From an uncultured Beijerinckiaceae bacterium (GTDB lineage Bacteria; Pseudomonadota; Alphaproteobacteria; Rhizobiales; Beijerinckiaceae): a stretch of 25,014 bases of DNA. Positions 16,025 through 24,894 of this stretch are shown one piece after another. The position numbers and the translations under genes were made by a program. Location of the stretch: the NCBI GenBank assembly GCA_937863205.1, contig CALMGA010000396.1, positions 862 to 25,875 of the forward strand. Reading direction: 5' to 3'. The notes beneath the pieces were generated by a model. That model had not been told where the DNA came from, did not search any database, and saw only the letters and a list, made by a program, of their open reading frames with translations. Numbering within the stretch: the first letter of the stretch is position 1; every line of letters begins with the position of its first letter.

Positions 16025-16035
16025 CGATGTAAGCT
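16016..16035. promoter_or_regulatory. Candidate TetR operator overlapping a -35 box
   Basis: A 20-bp imperfect palindrome (8 of 10 pairs match) is centred on the perfect 10-mer ACATCGATGT at 16021-16030. It contains the consensus TTGACA at 16018-16023 facing the dehydrogenase, and covers the start codon of the TetR gene. A bound dimer would block both genes. The matching -10 is weak (CGTATC region near 16042), so the promoter call is less certain than the palindrome. Confidence 0.45.
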
Positions 16036-16085
16036 AGGTCCCGTATCGGGCGGCTTTGCGGGGAGAGGACGGCGGAGATACGACG

Positions 16086-16910
16086 ATGGCGTCCACGGTG
16101 AGGCTGAAGGGTCGCGTGGCGCTCGTGACGGGGGCGGCGAGCGGGATCGGACGCGCGCTCGCCGTTGCGCTCGTCGGGCGCGGCTGCCACCTCGCCCTCG
16201 CCGACCTCGACGAGGCCGGGCTGGCGGACGCGGCGCGGAGCCTCGCGGCACCGGGCGTCACGCTGAGCACGCACCGGCTCGACGTTGCCGACCGGGCCGC
16301 CATCGCGGCGCTGGTTCCCGAGATCCAGGCGAGCCACGGCGGCCTGGATGTTCTCGTCAACAATGCCGGCGTCGCCCTCGGCGGCACCTTTGAGGAGATT
16401 TCCGCCGCCGACTTCGACTGGCTCCTGGCGATCAACTTCGGCGGCGTGGTCGCGATGACGCGCGCCTTCCTGCCCCTGCTGCGGCGCAGCGACGAGGCGC
16501 GCCTCGTCAACGTGTCCAGCGTTTTCGGCCTGATCGCGCCGCCGGGCCAGACGGCCTATTGCGCGAGCAAGTTCGCCGTGCGCGGCTTCTCCGAGTCGCT
16601 GCGCCACGAGCTGGCCGGCAGCACGGTCGGCGTCACGGTGGTGCATCCCGGCGGCGTCGCCACGAGCATCGCCCGCCACGCCCGGGTACCGGCCGGCGTC
16701 GATGCCGCCGAGGCCGAACGGCGCAAGCGGATGTTCGAGAATGCGCTGGTTCTGTCGCCGACCGTTGCCGGCGAGGCCATCGCGCGTGCGCTCGAACGGC
16801 GGCAGCCCAGGGTCGTGATCGGTCGCGACGCCAAACTGGCCTCCGCGATCGAGCGGGTCCTGCCGGTCTCGTACTGGAGGCTGCTCGCCAAGTTGAGCGG
16901 GACGGCATGA
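16086..16910 (+). CDS. Short-chain dehydrogenase/reductase (classical SDR)
   Basis: A 274-residue NAD(P)-dependent oxidoreductase with a Rossmann fold. It has the cofactor motif TGAASGIG at 15-22, NNAG at 92-95, catalytic Ser145 in NVSSVFG and the Y158-x3-K162 pair in YCASK, so it should be active. Asp residues after the second strand (LADLDEAG) favour NAD(H), which is inference. ATG 16086 has a GGAG box 8 bases upstream and is preferred to 16056. It lies 68 bp ahead of the EthA-like monooxygenase, and an alcohol dehydrogenase plus a ketone monooxygenase would make a sensible pathway: alcohol to ketone to ester or lactone. The substrate is unknown. Confidence 0.9.
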   Translation: MASTVRLKGRVALVTGAASGIGRALAVALVGRGCHLALADLDEAGLADAARSLAAPGVTLSTHRLDVADRAAIAALVPEIQASHGGLDVLVNNAGVALGGTFEEISAADFDWLLAINFGGVVAMTRAFLPLLRRSDEARLVNVSSVFGLIAPPGQTAYCASKFAVRGFSESLRHELAGSTVGVTVVHPGGVATSIARHARVPAGVDAAEAERRKRMFENALVLSPTVAGEAIARALERRQPRVVIGRDAKLASAIERVLPVSYWRLLAKLSGTA

Positions 16911-16926
16911 CGCGCGGACCATTCGA

Positions 16927-16950
16927 GCGGCACGGGGCGAGCCGTGCCGC
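16927..16950 (+). other. Intercistronic hairpin between SDR and monooxygenase genes
   Basis: A perfect 9-bp stem (GCGGCACGG / CCGTGCCGC) with a 6-base loop GGCGAG lies in the 68-bp gap. No T-run follows, so it is unlikely to be a strong terminator. It may stabilise the upstream mRNA or tune expression of the second gene. Confidence 0.5.
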
Positions 16951-16978
16951 CAACGGCTGACAGCGGAAAGGCAGACCC

Positions 16979-18502
16979 ATGGAGCACCTCCCCACGGAGC
17001 ACCTCGACGTCCTCATCATCGGAGCCGGCCTGTCCGGCGTCGGCGCGGCCTACCACGTGCAGACCGAGCTGCCCGGCAAGTCCTTCGCCCTGCTGGAAGG
17101 CCGCGACGCGATCGGCGGCACCTGGGACCTGTTCCGCTATCCCGGCATCCGCTCGGACAGCGACATGTACACGCTGGGCTATGCCTTCCGGCCGTGGCCG
17201 GCGGCGGCGGCCATCGCCGACGGGCCGTCGATCCTCGCCTATGTCCGCGACACGGCCGCAGCCTACGGCATCGACCGCAAGGTTCGCTTCAATCATCGCG
17301 TGGTGGCCGCCGCGTGGTCGTCGCGGGAGTCGCGATGGACGGTCGAGGTCGAGCGCGGCGGGGAGCGGATCAGCCTGACCTGCTCGTTCCTGTTCGCGTG
17401 CAGCGGCTACTACGATTACGACGCCGGCTATCTTCCGGCCTTCCCCGGCGTGGACTCGTTCGCCGGGCGCCTGGTGCATCCGCAAACCTGGCCGGACGGG
17501 CTGGACACGGCCGGCAAGCGGGTCGTGGTGATCGGCAGCGGGGCGACGGCGGTGACTCTCGTACCGGCCCTGGCGCGCGGCGGCGCGGTGGTCACCATGC
17601 TGCAGCGATCGCCGAGCTACGTCGTTTCCATGCCCTCGATCGATGCGCTGGCCGTACGCCTGAAAAAGCTGCTGCCGGCCAAGCTCGCCTATGCCGCCGT
17701 GAGGTGGCGCAACATCCTGCTCGGCATCCTCCTGTACAAGCTGGCGCGGAGCCGGCCGGCCACGGTCAAGAAGCGACTGAAGACGGCCATCCGCGACATC
17801 CTCGGCCCGGACTTCGACGTGGAGCGGCACTTCAGCCCGCGCTACGACCCTTGGGACCAGCGGGTCTGCCTCGTGCCGGACTCGGACCTGTTCGTCGAGC
17901 TGAAGGCGGGCCGCGCCACGATGATGACGGACGAGGTCGACGCCTTCACCCCGACCGGGCTGCGCCTGCGCTCCGGCGCGCAGCTCGCCGCCGACATCGT
18001 GGTGGCGGCGACCGGCCTGAAGATGAAGATGCTCGGCGGCGTCGCGCTCTCGGTCGATGGTCGCCGCGTCGACCTCGCGCGAACGGTGAGCTACAAGGGG
18101 CTGATGTTCAGCGGCGTGCCCAACCTCGCCGCCGCGCTCGGCTATACCAACGCCTCGTGGACGCTGAAATGCGATCTCACCTGCGCCTACGTCTGCCGGC
18201 TGATCCGCTACATGGACCGGCGCGGCCTGTCGGCCTGCGTCCCGGACGACGGCGGAGGCGTCGAGGGCCGGCCGCTGATCGACTTCACCTCCGGCTACAT
18301 CCGTCGCGCGGAGGCCCTTCTGCCGCGGCAGGGCAACCGCAAGCCGTGGCGCCTTCACCAGAACTACGTTTCCGACCTGCTGGCGCTGCGCTTCGGCCGG
18401 ATCGACGACGGCGTGATGCGCTTCACGCCGCGCGACGGGAATGGTCCGTTCGAGCCTGCCGACACCTCCGGGCGGACCAGCCCCGTGGCGGGAGCGGCCT
18501 GA
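16979..18502 (+). CDS. ethA: EthA-like FAD-dependent Baeyer-Villiger monooxygenase
   Basis: A 507-residue class B flavoprotein monooxygenase that should insert oxygen into ketones using FAD and NADPH. It has GAGLSG (15-20) for FAD, the long BVMO motif GGTWDLFRYPGIRSDSD, the fingerprint FAGRLVHPQTWP (161-172), and a second Rossmann motif GSGATA (186-191) for NADPH. Segments such as SDMYTLGY, LQRSPSYVVS, NPWDQR-like DPWDQRVCLVP and GYTNASWTLK match M. tuberculosis EthA, the ethionamide activator, over the full length as I remember it. ATG 16979 has a GGAAAGG box upstream. Position behind the SDR and TetR genes suggests catabolism or detoxification of a hydrophobic alcohol or ketone. The native substrate is unknown. 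Confidence 0.92.
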   Translation: MEHLPTEHLDVLIIGAGLSGVGAAYHVQTELPGKSFALLEGRDAIGGTWDLFRYPGIRSDSDMYTLGYAFRPWPAAAAIADGPSILAYVRDTAAAYGIDRKVRFNHRVVAAAWSSRESRWTVEVERGGERISLTCSFLFACSGYYDYDAGYLPAFPGVDSFAGRLVHPQTWPDGLDTAGKRVVVIGSGATAVTLVPALARGGAVVTMLQRSPSYVVSMPSIDALAVRLKKLLPAKLAYAAVRWRNILLGILLYKLARSRPATVKKRLKTAIRDILGPDFDVERHFSPRYDPWDQRVCLVPDSDLFVELKAGRATMMTDEVDAFTPTGLRLRSGAQLAADIVVAATGLKMKMLGGVALSVDGRRVDLARTVSYKGLMFSGVPNLAAALGYTNASWTLKCDLTCAYVCRLIRYMDRRGLSACVPDDGGGVEGRPLIDFTSGYIRRAEALLPRQGNRKPWRLHQNYVSDLLALRFGRIDDGVMRFTPRDGNGPFEPADTSGRTSPVAGAA

Positions 18503-18605
18503 AGCCGCCTCCGCGATCCGGGGTGGCGACGCCGGGCCTGCTGCTCGTCCGGCCGGCATCGGCCGCGGTTGGCAGCGCTTGTCCGTTTGACGCCGCCGTC
18601 ATGGC

Positions 18606-20411
18606 ATGACGGCGATGCAGCTCGAGGGGCAGCCCGAGGTGAACGCCGACCAGCCGCTCGGCTTCCGCGCCCAGCTCGCAACCTCGTCGCGCGGCCTCGC
18701 CGGCTCGCCCGAGCGCTGGAGCGTGGCGGGACTGTCGCTCGCCGTGGTCATCGTTCTTCTGATGACCGCCGCGGCGCAGGTCGCCCTGAACGCCTGGAAC
18801 ACGCCCTTCTACAACGCCGTCTCCGTGCGCGACGTCGAGACGTTCGAGCACGAGCTCCTCGTCTTCTTCGCCATCGCCGGCGCGCTCCTGGTCCTCAACG
18901 TCGCGCAGATGTGGTTGAACCTGACCCTGCAGCTCAAGCTGCGCGCCGGCCTCATGCATGACCTGCTCGACCTGTGGCTGCAGCCGCTGCGCGCCTTCAA
19001 GCTGGCGCACGCCGGCATCCTGGGCGTGAACCCGGATCAGCGCCTCCACGAGGACACGCGCCACCTCACCGAGCTGACGACCAGCCTCGCCATCGGCCTG
19101 CTTCAGGCGTCCGTGCTGCTCGTCGTCTTCATCGTCGTGCTGTGGCGCCTGTCGGCCGGCTTCGCCTTCAAGCTTGGCGGCCATGCGATCGCGGTGCCCG
19201 GCTACATGGTGTGGGCCGCGCTCGTCTACGCGCTGGTCGGCTCGCTCGCCAGCTTCCGCGTCGGCTATTCGCTGATCCGCTTCAACGCCGAGCGATACGG
19301 CCGCGAAGCGGAGCTGCGCTCGACGCTGGTGCGCGTCAGCGATCATATCGGCACCATCGCCCTGCACCGCGGCGAGGCGAGCGAGCGGCGCTCGTTGGAG
19401 CGCGACCTGCGCACCGTGCTCGCCGCCATGCGCGCCATCGTCGTCGCGACCACCAAGCTGACCTGGGTGACGGCCGGCTATGGCTGGCTGACCCAGATCG
19501 TGCCCATCCTCGTCGCGGCGCCGATCTATTTCAGCGGCCAGATCAGCTTCGGCGAGCTGATGATGGCGGTGGGCGCCTTCAACCAGGTGCAAAGCTCGCT
19601 GCGCTGGTTCGTGGACAATTTCGGCACCATCGCCGACTGGCGGGCGACGCTGCTGCGCGTCGCCGACTTCCGCCGCGCCGTCGTCGGCTGCGAGGATCTG
19701 CACGGGGTCGCCGGCCGCATCGCCGTCGAGGTGGGCGAGCCGGGCCGCTTCGTGCTCGACAATCTCGCCGTCGCCTCGCACGGCGACTGCATCCGGTTGG
19801 ACGAGCGCCGGGTCGTCATCGCCGCCGGCGAGCGGGTGCAGATCACCGGCGAGTCCGGCGACGCGCAGACGATCTTCTTCCGCGCCATGGCCGGCCTTTG
19901 GCCGTGGGGCGAGGGGCGCATCCGCCTGCCGGGCGAGGAAAGCTTCCTGCACGTCGCCCGCCACCCCTACATCCGGTCCGGGCGGCTGCGCGACGTGCTG
20001 GCTTACCCCGACGACCCCGCCGGCTTCGATCCCGGACGCTTCGCGGCGGCACTTGATGCGGTCGGCCTCGGCGGCTTCGCTTCGCGCCTCGACGAGGATG
20101 GGCGCTGGGACCAGACCCTCGGCGACCAGGACCTGCAGCGTTTGGCCTTCGCCCGCTTGTCCCTGCAAAGGCCGGCCTGGATCGTGATCGATCAGGCGCT
20201 GGAAACGCTCGATGGCGAGACTCACGCGCAGGTGATCGCGATGTTCCAGTCGAGCCTCAAGGCCTCGGCGGTGATCAACATCGGTCGCCCGGAACCGACC
20301 GATCTGTTCGAGCGCAGCTACGCGCTGGTCGACGATCCCGGCGGGTGTCGCCTGCCGTTGAAGGCTGCGCCGGTTGTGCCGGCAAAGGTGCGCGTCGAAG
20401 TGCCGGCCTGA
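18606..20411 (+). CDS. SbmA/BacA-YddA-type ABC transporter with degenerate ATPase domain
   Basis: This 601-residue fused permease-ATPase has an N-terminal membrane domain with about six helices (for example VAGLSLAVVIVLLMTAAA and GLLQASVLLVVFIVVLW). It carries family landmarks such as ALNAWNTPFYNA, NPDQRLHEDTRHLTEL and FGELMMAVGAFNQVQSSLRWFV. Relatives move peptides, vitamin B12 or bleomycin-like compounds. The C-terminal nucleotide-binding domain is intact in length but lacks key residues. Walker A reads GESGDAQT (415-422), with Gln421 in place of Lys. The signature reads LGDQDLQR (505-512) instead of LSGGEQQR-like. Walker B ends IVIDQA, with Gln530 in place of the catalytic Glu. The frame shows no shift or stop, so loss of ATP hydrolysis looks selected or tolerated rather than recent decay. 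The start may be ATG 18606 or 18615. Confidence 0.87.
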   Translation: MTAMQLEGQPEVNADQPLGFRAQLATSSRGLAGSPERWSVAGLSLAVVIVLLMTAAAQVALNAWNTPFYNAVSVRDVETFEHELLVFFAIAGALLVLNVAQMWLNLTLQLKLRAGLMHDLLDLWLQPLRAFKLAHAGILGVNPDQRLHEDTRHLTELTTSLAIGLLQASVLLVVFIVVLWRLSAGFAFKLGGHAIAVPGYMVWAALVYALVGSLASFRVGYSLIRFNAERYGREAELRSTLVRVSDHIGTIALHRGEASERRSLERDLRTVLAAMRAIVVATTKLTWVTAGYGWLTQIVPILVAAPIYFSGQISFGELMMAVGAFNQVQSSLRWFVDNFGTIADWRATLLRVADFRRAVVGCEDLHGVAGRIAVEVGEPGRFVLDNLAVASHGDCIRLDERRVVIAAGERVQITGESGDAQTIFFRAMAGLWPWGEGRIRLPGEESFLHVARHPYIRSGRLRDVLAYPDDPAGFDPGRFAAALDAVGLGGFASRLDEDGRWDQTLGDQDLQRLAFARLSLQRPAWIVIDQALETLDGETHAQVIAMFQSSLKASAVINIGRPEPTDLFERSYALVDDPGGCRLPLKAAPVVPAKVRVEVPA

Positions 20412-20485
20412 TCAATTCCTGTCTGCCGCAATACCTGCGTCTTTGGCCGATAAACCGCCGACGCCTGCGATTTGAGGAGGTTTCC

Positions 20486-21709
20486 GTGCACCCGTTCGTC
20501 CGTCTCGCCGGCGCCGTCGTGGTGGCCGTCGCGCTCGACGCGTCGGCCTTCGCGAGTGGACCGGCCTGGGCCGCCGAAGCTGCCCCCGCGGCTCTTGGCG
20601 ACAACATGGCGGCGCCGGTCGTCAGCGTCATTGTGCCGGGGCTGCGCGACCTCGTCGAGCGCGCAACCATCACCGGCACGCTGGTGCCGCGCGACGAGGT
20701 GCTGGTCGCCCCGGAGATCGACAACGTCCGCATCACGCAGGTGCTGGCCGAGGAGGGTGACCGCGTTGCCGCCGGTCAGGTGCTTGCCCGCCTGAGCCAC
20801 GAGATGCTCGACGTGCAGATCGCGCAGAACGAGGCCTCGCTGGCGCACGCGCAGGCGGCCATCGACCAGGGCCGCAGCCAGATCGATCAGGCGGCCGCCT
20901 CGGCCGAGGAGAACCGCCTGTCGCTCGCGCGCGCGCAGGCGCTGCGCCTGTCGGGCAACGCAACCGAGGCGACGATCGAGCAGCGCGGCTCCGCGTCGCG
21001 CTCGGCCGACGGTCGGCTCGCCGCCGCGCGCAACGGCCTGACCATGGCGCAGGCCGATCTCGCCCTGACGCGGGCGCAGCGCCGCGAACTCGACCTCCGA
21101 TCGGCCCGCACGGAGGTTCGGGCGCCGGTGCAGGGCATCGTCAGCCGCCGTTCGGCGCGGGTCGGGGCGACGGCCTCGCTCGCCGGCGAGCCGCTGTTCC
21201 GCCTGATCGCCCACGGCCTCATCGAACTGGAAGGCGACGTCACCGAGAGCGGCCTCGGCGATGTCGGCCCCGGCGCACCGGCCCTCGTGGACGTCGGCGG
21301 CGCCGAGCCGGTGCACGGCAGGGTGCGCGTCGTGTACCCCGAGATCGATCGTGCGACGCGGCTCGGCAAGGTGCGCGTCGCCCTTGATCCCGATCCGGCC
21401 CTGCGCATCGGCGCCTTTGCCCGCGGCACGCTGGAAACCGCCCGCCGGCGCGGTCTGGCCGTGCCATTGGCGGCGCTGCTCTACGGCGAGAACGGCAGCG
21501 CCAGCGTCCTGGTCGTGGAGAACGGCCACGTAGTCGAGCGGGTCGTGCGGACCGGCCTGTCCACCGGCGAGCTGATCGAGATCCAGGACGGGCTCAGGGC
21601 CGGCGAGACCGTGGTTTCGCGCGCCGGGACCTTTTTGCGGCCGGGCGATGCCGTCAGGGTCGCAGCCCCGCAGGATGCGGCCGCGCCCGATCCGTCCGCC
21701 AAGTTCTGA
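20486..21709 (+). CDS. RND efflux periplasmic adaptor (HlyD/MFP family)
   Basis: A 407-residue adaptor that links an inner-membrane RND pump to an outer-membrane channel. The GTG start at 20486 has an excellent GAGGAGG box at 20474-20480, 5 bases away. A signal peptide (about residues 1-29, ending AWA) leads into the periplasmic part. Next come a lipoyl half (AEEGDRVAAGQVLARL), a long alpha-helical hairpin (about 100-190, rich in Ala/Gln/Arg), the returning lipoyl half (VRAPVQGIVSRRSARVGA), then beta-barrel and membrane-proximal domains. There is no lipobox cysteine, so it is probably secreted rather than lipid-anchored. It is followed after 24 bp by its pump. The substrate is unknown. Confidence 0.92.
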   Translation: MHPFVRLAGAVVVAVALDASAFASGPAWAAEAAPAALGDNMAAPVVSVIVPGLRDLVERATITGTLVPRDEVLVAPEIDNVRITQVLAEEGDRVAAGQVLARLSHEMLDVQIAQNEASLAHAQAAIDQGRSQIDQAAASAEENRLSLARAQALRLSGNATEATIEQRGSASRSADGRLAAARNGLTMAQADLALTRAQRRELDLRSARTEVRAPVQGIVSRRSARVGATASLAGEPLFRLIAHGLIELEGDVTESGLGDVGPGAPALVDVGGAEPVHGRVRVVYPEIDRATRLGKVRVALDPDPALRIGAFARGTLETARRRGLAVPLAALLYGENGSASVLVVENGHVVERVVRTGLSTGELIEIQDGLRAGETVVSRAGTFLRPGDAVRVAAPQDAAAPDPSAKF

Positions 21710-21733
21710 GGCGATGCTTTTGAGGCGACACCC

Positions 21734-24700
21734 ATGCGCTTGAACGTTTCCGCCTGGGCGATCCGCAAGCCGATCCCGCCCATCGTCTTCTTCGCCGTGG
21801 TGCTGGCGCTGGGGCTGTTCGGCTTTTCCGCCCTGCCGATCACGCAGATGCCCAACGTCGACGTGCCCATCGTCGCCGTGACCGTCACCGAGCAGGGCGC
21901 CGCCCCGGCCGAGCTGCAGACCCAGGTGACCAAGCGCGTCGAGGACGCCATCGCCGGGGTCAGCGGCGTCAAGCACATCACCTCCGTGATCACCGAGGGC
22001 ACGTCGAGCACGACGGTCGAATTCCGCCTGGAAACCAACGAGGATCGCGCCCTCAACGACGTCAAGGACGCCATTTCGCGCATCCGCACCGACCTTCCCC
22101 GCACCATCGACGAACCCATCGTCAACCGGGTCGACGTGGTCGGCCTGCCGATCCTGATCTACGGCCTGTCCGCTCCGGCGATGACGCCTGAGGAGCTGTC
22201 GTGGTTCGTCGACGACACCGTCGCCCGGCAGATCGAGAGCGTTCGCGGGGTCGGCGGCGTCGAGCGCCTGGGCGGCGTCGACCGGGAGATCCGCGTCGAG
22301 CTGCTGCCCGACCGCCTCAACGCCCTCGGCATCACCGCCGCCGACGTCAACGCGCAACTGCTGCTCACCTCCGCCGACCTGGCCGGCGGGCGCGGCACGC
22401 TCGGCGGCCAGGAGCAGTCGATCCGTACCCTTGCCGGCGCCCGCAGCACGGCGAGTCTGGCGGCGACCTCCATCGTGCTCGCCGGCGGCCGCCACGTCCG
22501 CCTCGGCGACCTCGCCCGCATCGTCGACACGGCGGCCGAGCCCCGCACCTTCGCCCGCCTCGACGGCAAGCCGGTGGTCGGCATGGCGATCACCCGCGCC
22601 AAGGGCGCCAGCGACGCCGCCGCCGCGCAGGCCGTGGCCGCGAGGATCGCGGCGATCGGGCGGGCGCATCCCGACGTCCGCTTCTCCCTGATCGATACAT
22701 CCGTCACCAACACGATCGGCAACTACACCTCCGCGATGCACGGGCTGGTGGAGGGCGCGGCGCTGGCGGTGCTCGTCGTCTTTCTCTTCCTGCGCGACTG
22801 GCGCGCCACCCTGATCGCCGCCATCGCCCTGCCGCTGTCGGTGCTGCCGACCTTCTGGGCGATGCAGCTGATGGGCTTCTCGCTCAACGCGGTGAGCCTG
22901 CTCGCCATCACGCTCGTCACCGGCATCCTCGTCGACGACGCCATCGTGGAGATCGAGAACATCGCCCGCCACGTCGCGATGGGCAAGACGCCCTATGCGG
23001 CGGCGCTGGAAGCGGCCGACGAGATCGGCCTCGCCGTGATCGCGATCACCGCCACCATCATCGCGATCTTCGCCCCCGTCTCCTTCATGGGCGGCATCGC
23101 CGGCCAGTACTTCAAGCAGTTCGGGCTGACGATCGCCGTCGCGGTCGGCTTCTCGCTGCTCGTCGCCCGCCTGCTGACGCCGGTGCTCGCCGCCTACTTC
23201 ATGCGCCCGCACGCCCATGGGGAGGAACGCGAAGGCTTCGTCCTGCGCCTCTATCTTCGCGTGGTGTCGGCGTCCGTGCGGCACAAATACGTCACGCTCG
23301 TCGTCGGCCTTGTGCTGTTCGCCGCCTCGATCCTTTCCACCGGCGTGCTTCCGTCGGGCTTCCTGCCCAAGGAGGACCGCGCCCGCACGCAGTTCTCCGT
23401 GGAACTGCCGCCCGGCGCGCGGCTCGCCGACACCGAGGCCACCACCGACGCCGTCGTGCGGCGGATGAAGGCGCTGCCCGAGGTGGTGTCCGTCTTCGTC
23501 GACGGCGGCCGGCAGATCCCCTCCAAGAGGGAGATCCGCGTCGCCAGCCTGACCGTCACCCTGACCCCCAAGGACCGGCGCCCGCGCACCCAGGCGCAGA
23601 TCGAGGCCGACCTCGGCGCGATCCTGCGCGGCCAGCCCGACATCCGGTTCTGGTCGATCCGCGACAACGGCCAGCGCGACCTTGCCCTCGTGCTCGGGGG
23701 ACGCGACCAGCGGCTCGTGATCGAAACGGCCGCCGCGCTCCGGCGCGAGATGGCGGGGGTGCCGCACCTCGTCAACGTGATCTCCACCGCTCCCGTCGAC
23801 CGCACCGAGATCCGCGTCGACCCGCGCTCGGCCATCGCCGCCGACCTCGGCGTCTCCACGGCGGCGATCGCGCAAACGGTGCGGGTCGGCACCATCGGCG
23901 ACATCGGCGCCAACCTCGCCAAGTTCACCGCCGGCGAGCGCCAAGTCCCGATCCGCGTGCAGCTGCCGGACTCGGTGCGCGGCGATCTCGACGCTTTGCG
24001 CAGCCTGCGGGTGCCGGTGGCCGGTGGCGCCGCCGTGCCGCTCGACGCGGTCGCCGACATCACCCTGGCGCGCGGCCCCACGTCCATCGAGCGCTACGAC
24101 CGTTCGCTTCGCATCGCGGTGGAAGCCGACATGCAAGGCTCGGACGCGCTCGGCGACCTGATCGCCAAGGCGCTCGCCCTGCCGACCGCCCGCCACCTGC
24201 CCGACGGCGTGACGTTGAGCCAAACGGGCGATGCCGAGATCATGAACGAAGTGTTCTCCGGCTTCGCCCTGGCGATGGGAACCGGCCTGATGATGGTGCT
24301 GGCCGTGCTGGTGCTGCTGTTCGCCAGCGTCGCGCAGCCGCTCACCATCCTGTTCTCGCTGCCGCTGTCGATCGGCGGCGCGATCCTCGGCCTGCTCGTC
24401 ACCCACCGGCCGATCTCCATGCCGGTCATCATCGGCATCCTGATGCTGATGGGCGTGGTGACCAAGAACGCCATCATGCTGGTCGACCTCGCCCTGGAGG
24501 AGATGGCCGCCGGCGTCGACCGCGTCGCGGCGATCGTCGACTCCGGCCGCAAGCGGGCGCGGCCGATCGTGATGACCACGATCGCGATGGCGGCGGGCAT
24601 GGTGCCGAGCGCGATGGCCTTCGGGATCGGCGGCGAGTTCCGCGCCCCGATGGCGGTCGCGGTGATCGGCGGCCTGCTCGTGTCGACGGGGCTGAGCCTC

Positions 24701-24862
24701 GTCTTCGTGCCGGCGATCTTTATCCTGATGGACGACGCGCAGCGGCTGCTGGCGCGCCTGTTCCGGCCGCTCGTCGCCGGGCGCGATCGGGCGGGGCGCG
24801 ACCGCCGACAGTTGGCGCGCCAGGACGGGCTGAGCGAGCCCTTTCCGATCGCTGCCGAATAG
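21734..24862 (+). CDS. RND-family inner-membrane multidrug efflux pump (AcrB/MdtB type)
   Basis: A 1042-residue proton-driven RND transporter of standard length with 12 predicted membrane helices and two large periplasmic loops. It begins with the typical cytoplasmic lead and first helix (SAWAIRKPIPPIVFF). The proton relay is complete: Asp401-Asp402 in GILVDDAIVEIENI (helix 4) and Lys911 in GVVTKNAIMLVDLALE (helix 10). APVSFMGGIAGQYFKQF is another family landmark. It is more like the MdtB/MdtC and general HAE-type pumps than heavy-metal CzcA, because the metal-site motifs are not seen. It is coupled to the adaptor 24 bp upstream. No TolC-type channel gene lies in the window, so the channel is probably encoded elsewhere. 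Confidence 0.94.
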   Translation: MRLNVSAWAIRKPIPPIVFFAVVLALGLFGFSALPITQMPNVDVPIVAVTVTEQGAAPAELQTQVTKRVEDAIAGVSGVKHITSVITEGTSSTTVEFRLETNEDRALNDVKDAISRIRTDLPRTIDEPIVNRVDVVGLPILIYGLSAPAMTPEELSWFVDDTVARQIESVRGVGGVERLGGVDREIRVELLPDRLNALGITAADVNAQLLLTSADLAGGRGTLGGQEQSIRTLAGARSTASLAATSIVLAGGRHVRLGDLARIVDTAAEPRTFARLDGKPVVGMAITRAKGASDAAAAQAVAARIAAIGRAHPDVRFSLIDTSVTNTIGNYTSAMHGLVEGAALAVLVVFLFLRDWRATLIAAIALPLSVLPTFWAMQLMGFSLNAVSLLAITLVTGILVDDAIVEIENIARHVAMGKTPYAAALEAADEIGLAVIAITATIIAIFAPVSFMGGIAGQYFKQFGLTIAVAVGFSLLVARLLTPVLAAYFMRPHAHGEEREGFVLRLYLRVVSASVRHKYVTLVVGLVLFAASILSTGVLPSGFLPKEDRARTQFSVELPPGARLADTEATTDAVVRRMKALPEVVSVFVDGGRQIPSKREIRVASLTVTLTPKDRRPRTQAQIEADLGAILRGQPDIRFWSIRDNGQRDLALVLGGRDQRLVIETAAALRREMAGVPHLVNVISTAPVDRTEIRVDPRSAIAADLGVSTAAIAQTVRVGTIGDIGANLAKFTAGERQVPIRVQLPDSVRGDLDALRSLRVPVAGGAAVPLDAVADITLARGPTSIERYDRSLRIAVEADMQGSDALGDLIAKALALPTARHLPDGVTLSQTGDAEIMNEVFSGFALAMGTGLMMVLAVLVLLFASVAQPLTILFSLPLSIGGAILGLLVTHRPISMPVIIGILMLMGVVTKNAIMLVDLALEEMAAGVDRVAAIVDSGRKRARPIVMTTIAMAAGMVPSAMAFGIGGEFRAPMAVAVIGGLLVSTGLSLVFVPAIFILMDDAQRLLARLFRPLVAGRDRAGRDRRQLARQDGLSEPFPIAAE

Positions 24863-24894
24863 CGGCGGCGGCGCGCCGAGGCTGCCGGCGAGGT

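Noticed and set aside
18550..18565. CGGCCG inverted repeat between the monooxygenase and transporter genes as a terminator
   Set aside because: The stem is only 6 bp, each arm is itself palindromic and no T-run follows; expected by chance in GC-rich DNA.
18423..20225. Minus-strand open frame of 600 codons opposite the ABC transporter
   Set aside because: It is antisense to a protein with clear transporter landmarks; composition is shadow-like.
20318..24406. Very long minus-strand open frame (over 1300 codons) opposite the RND genes
   Set aside because: It is the mirror of the adaptor and pump genes. The product is rich in Gly/Asp/His/Arg with no family motif, typical of the antisense frame of high-GC coding DNA.
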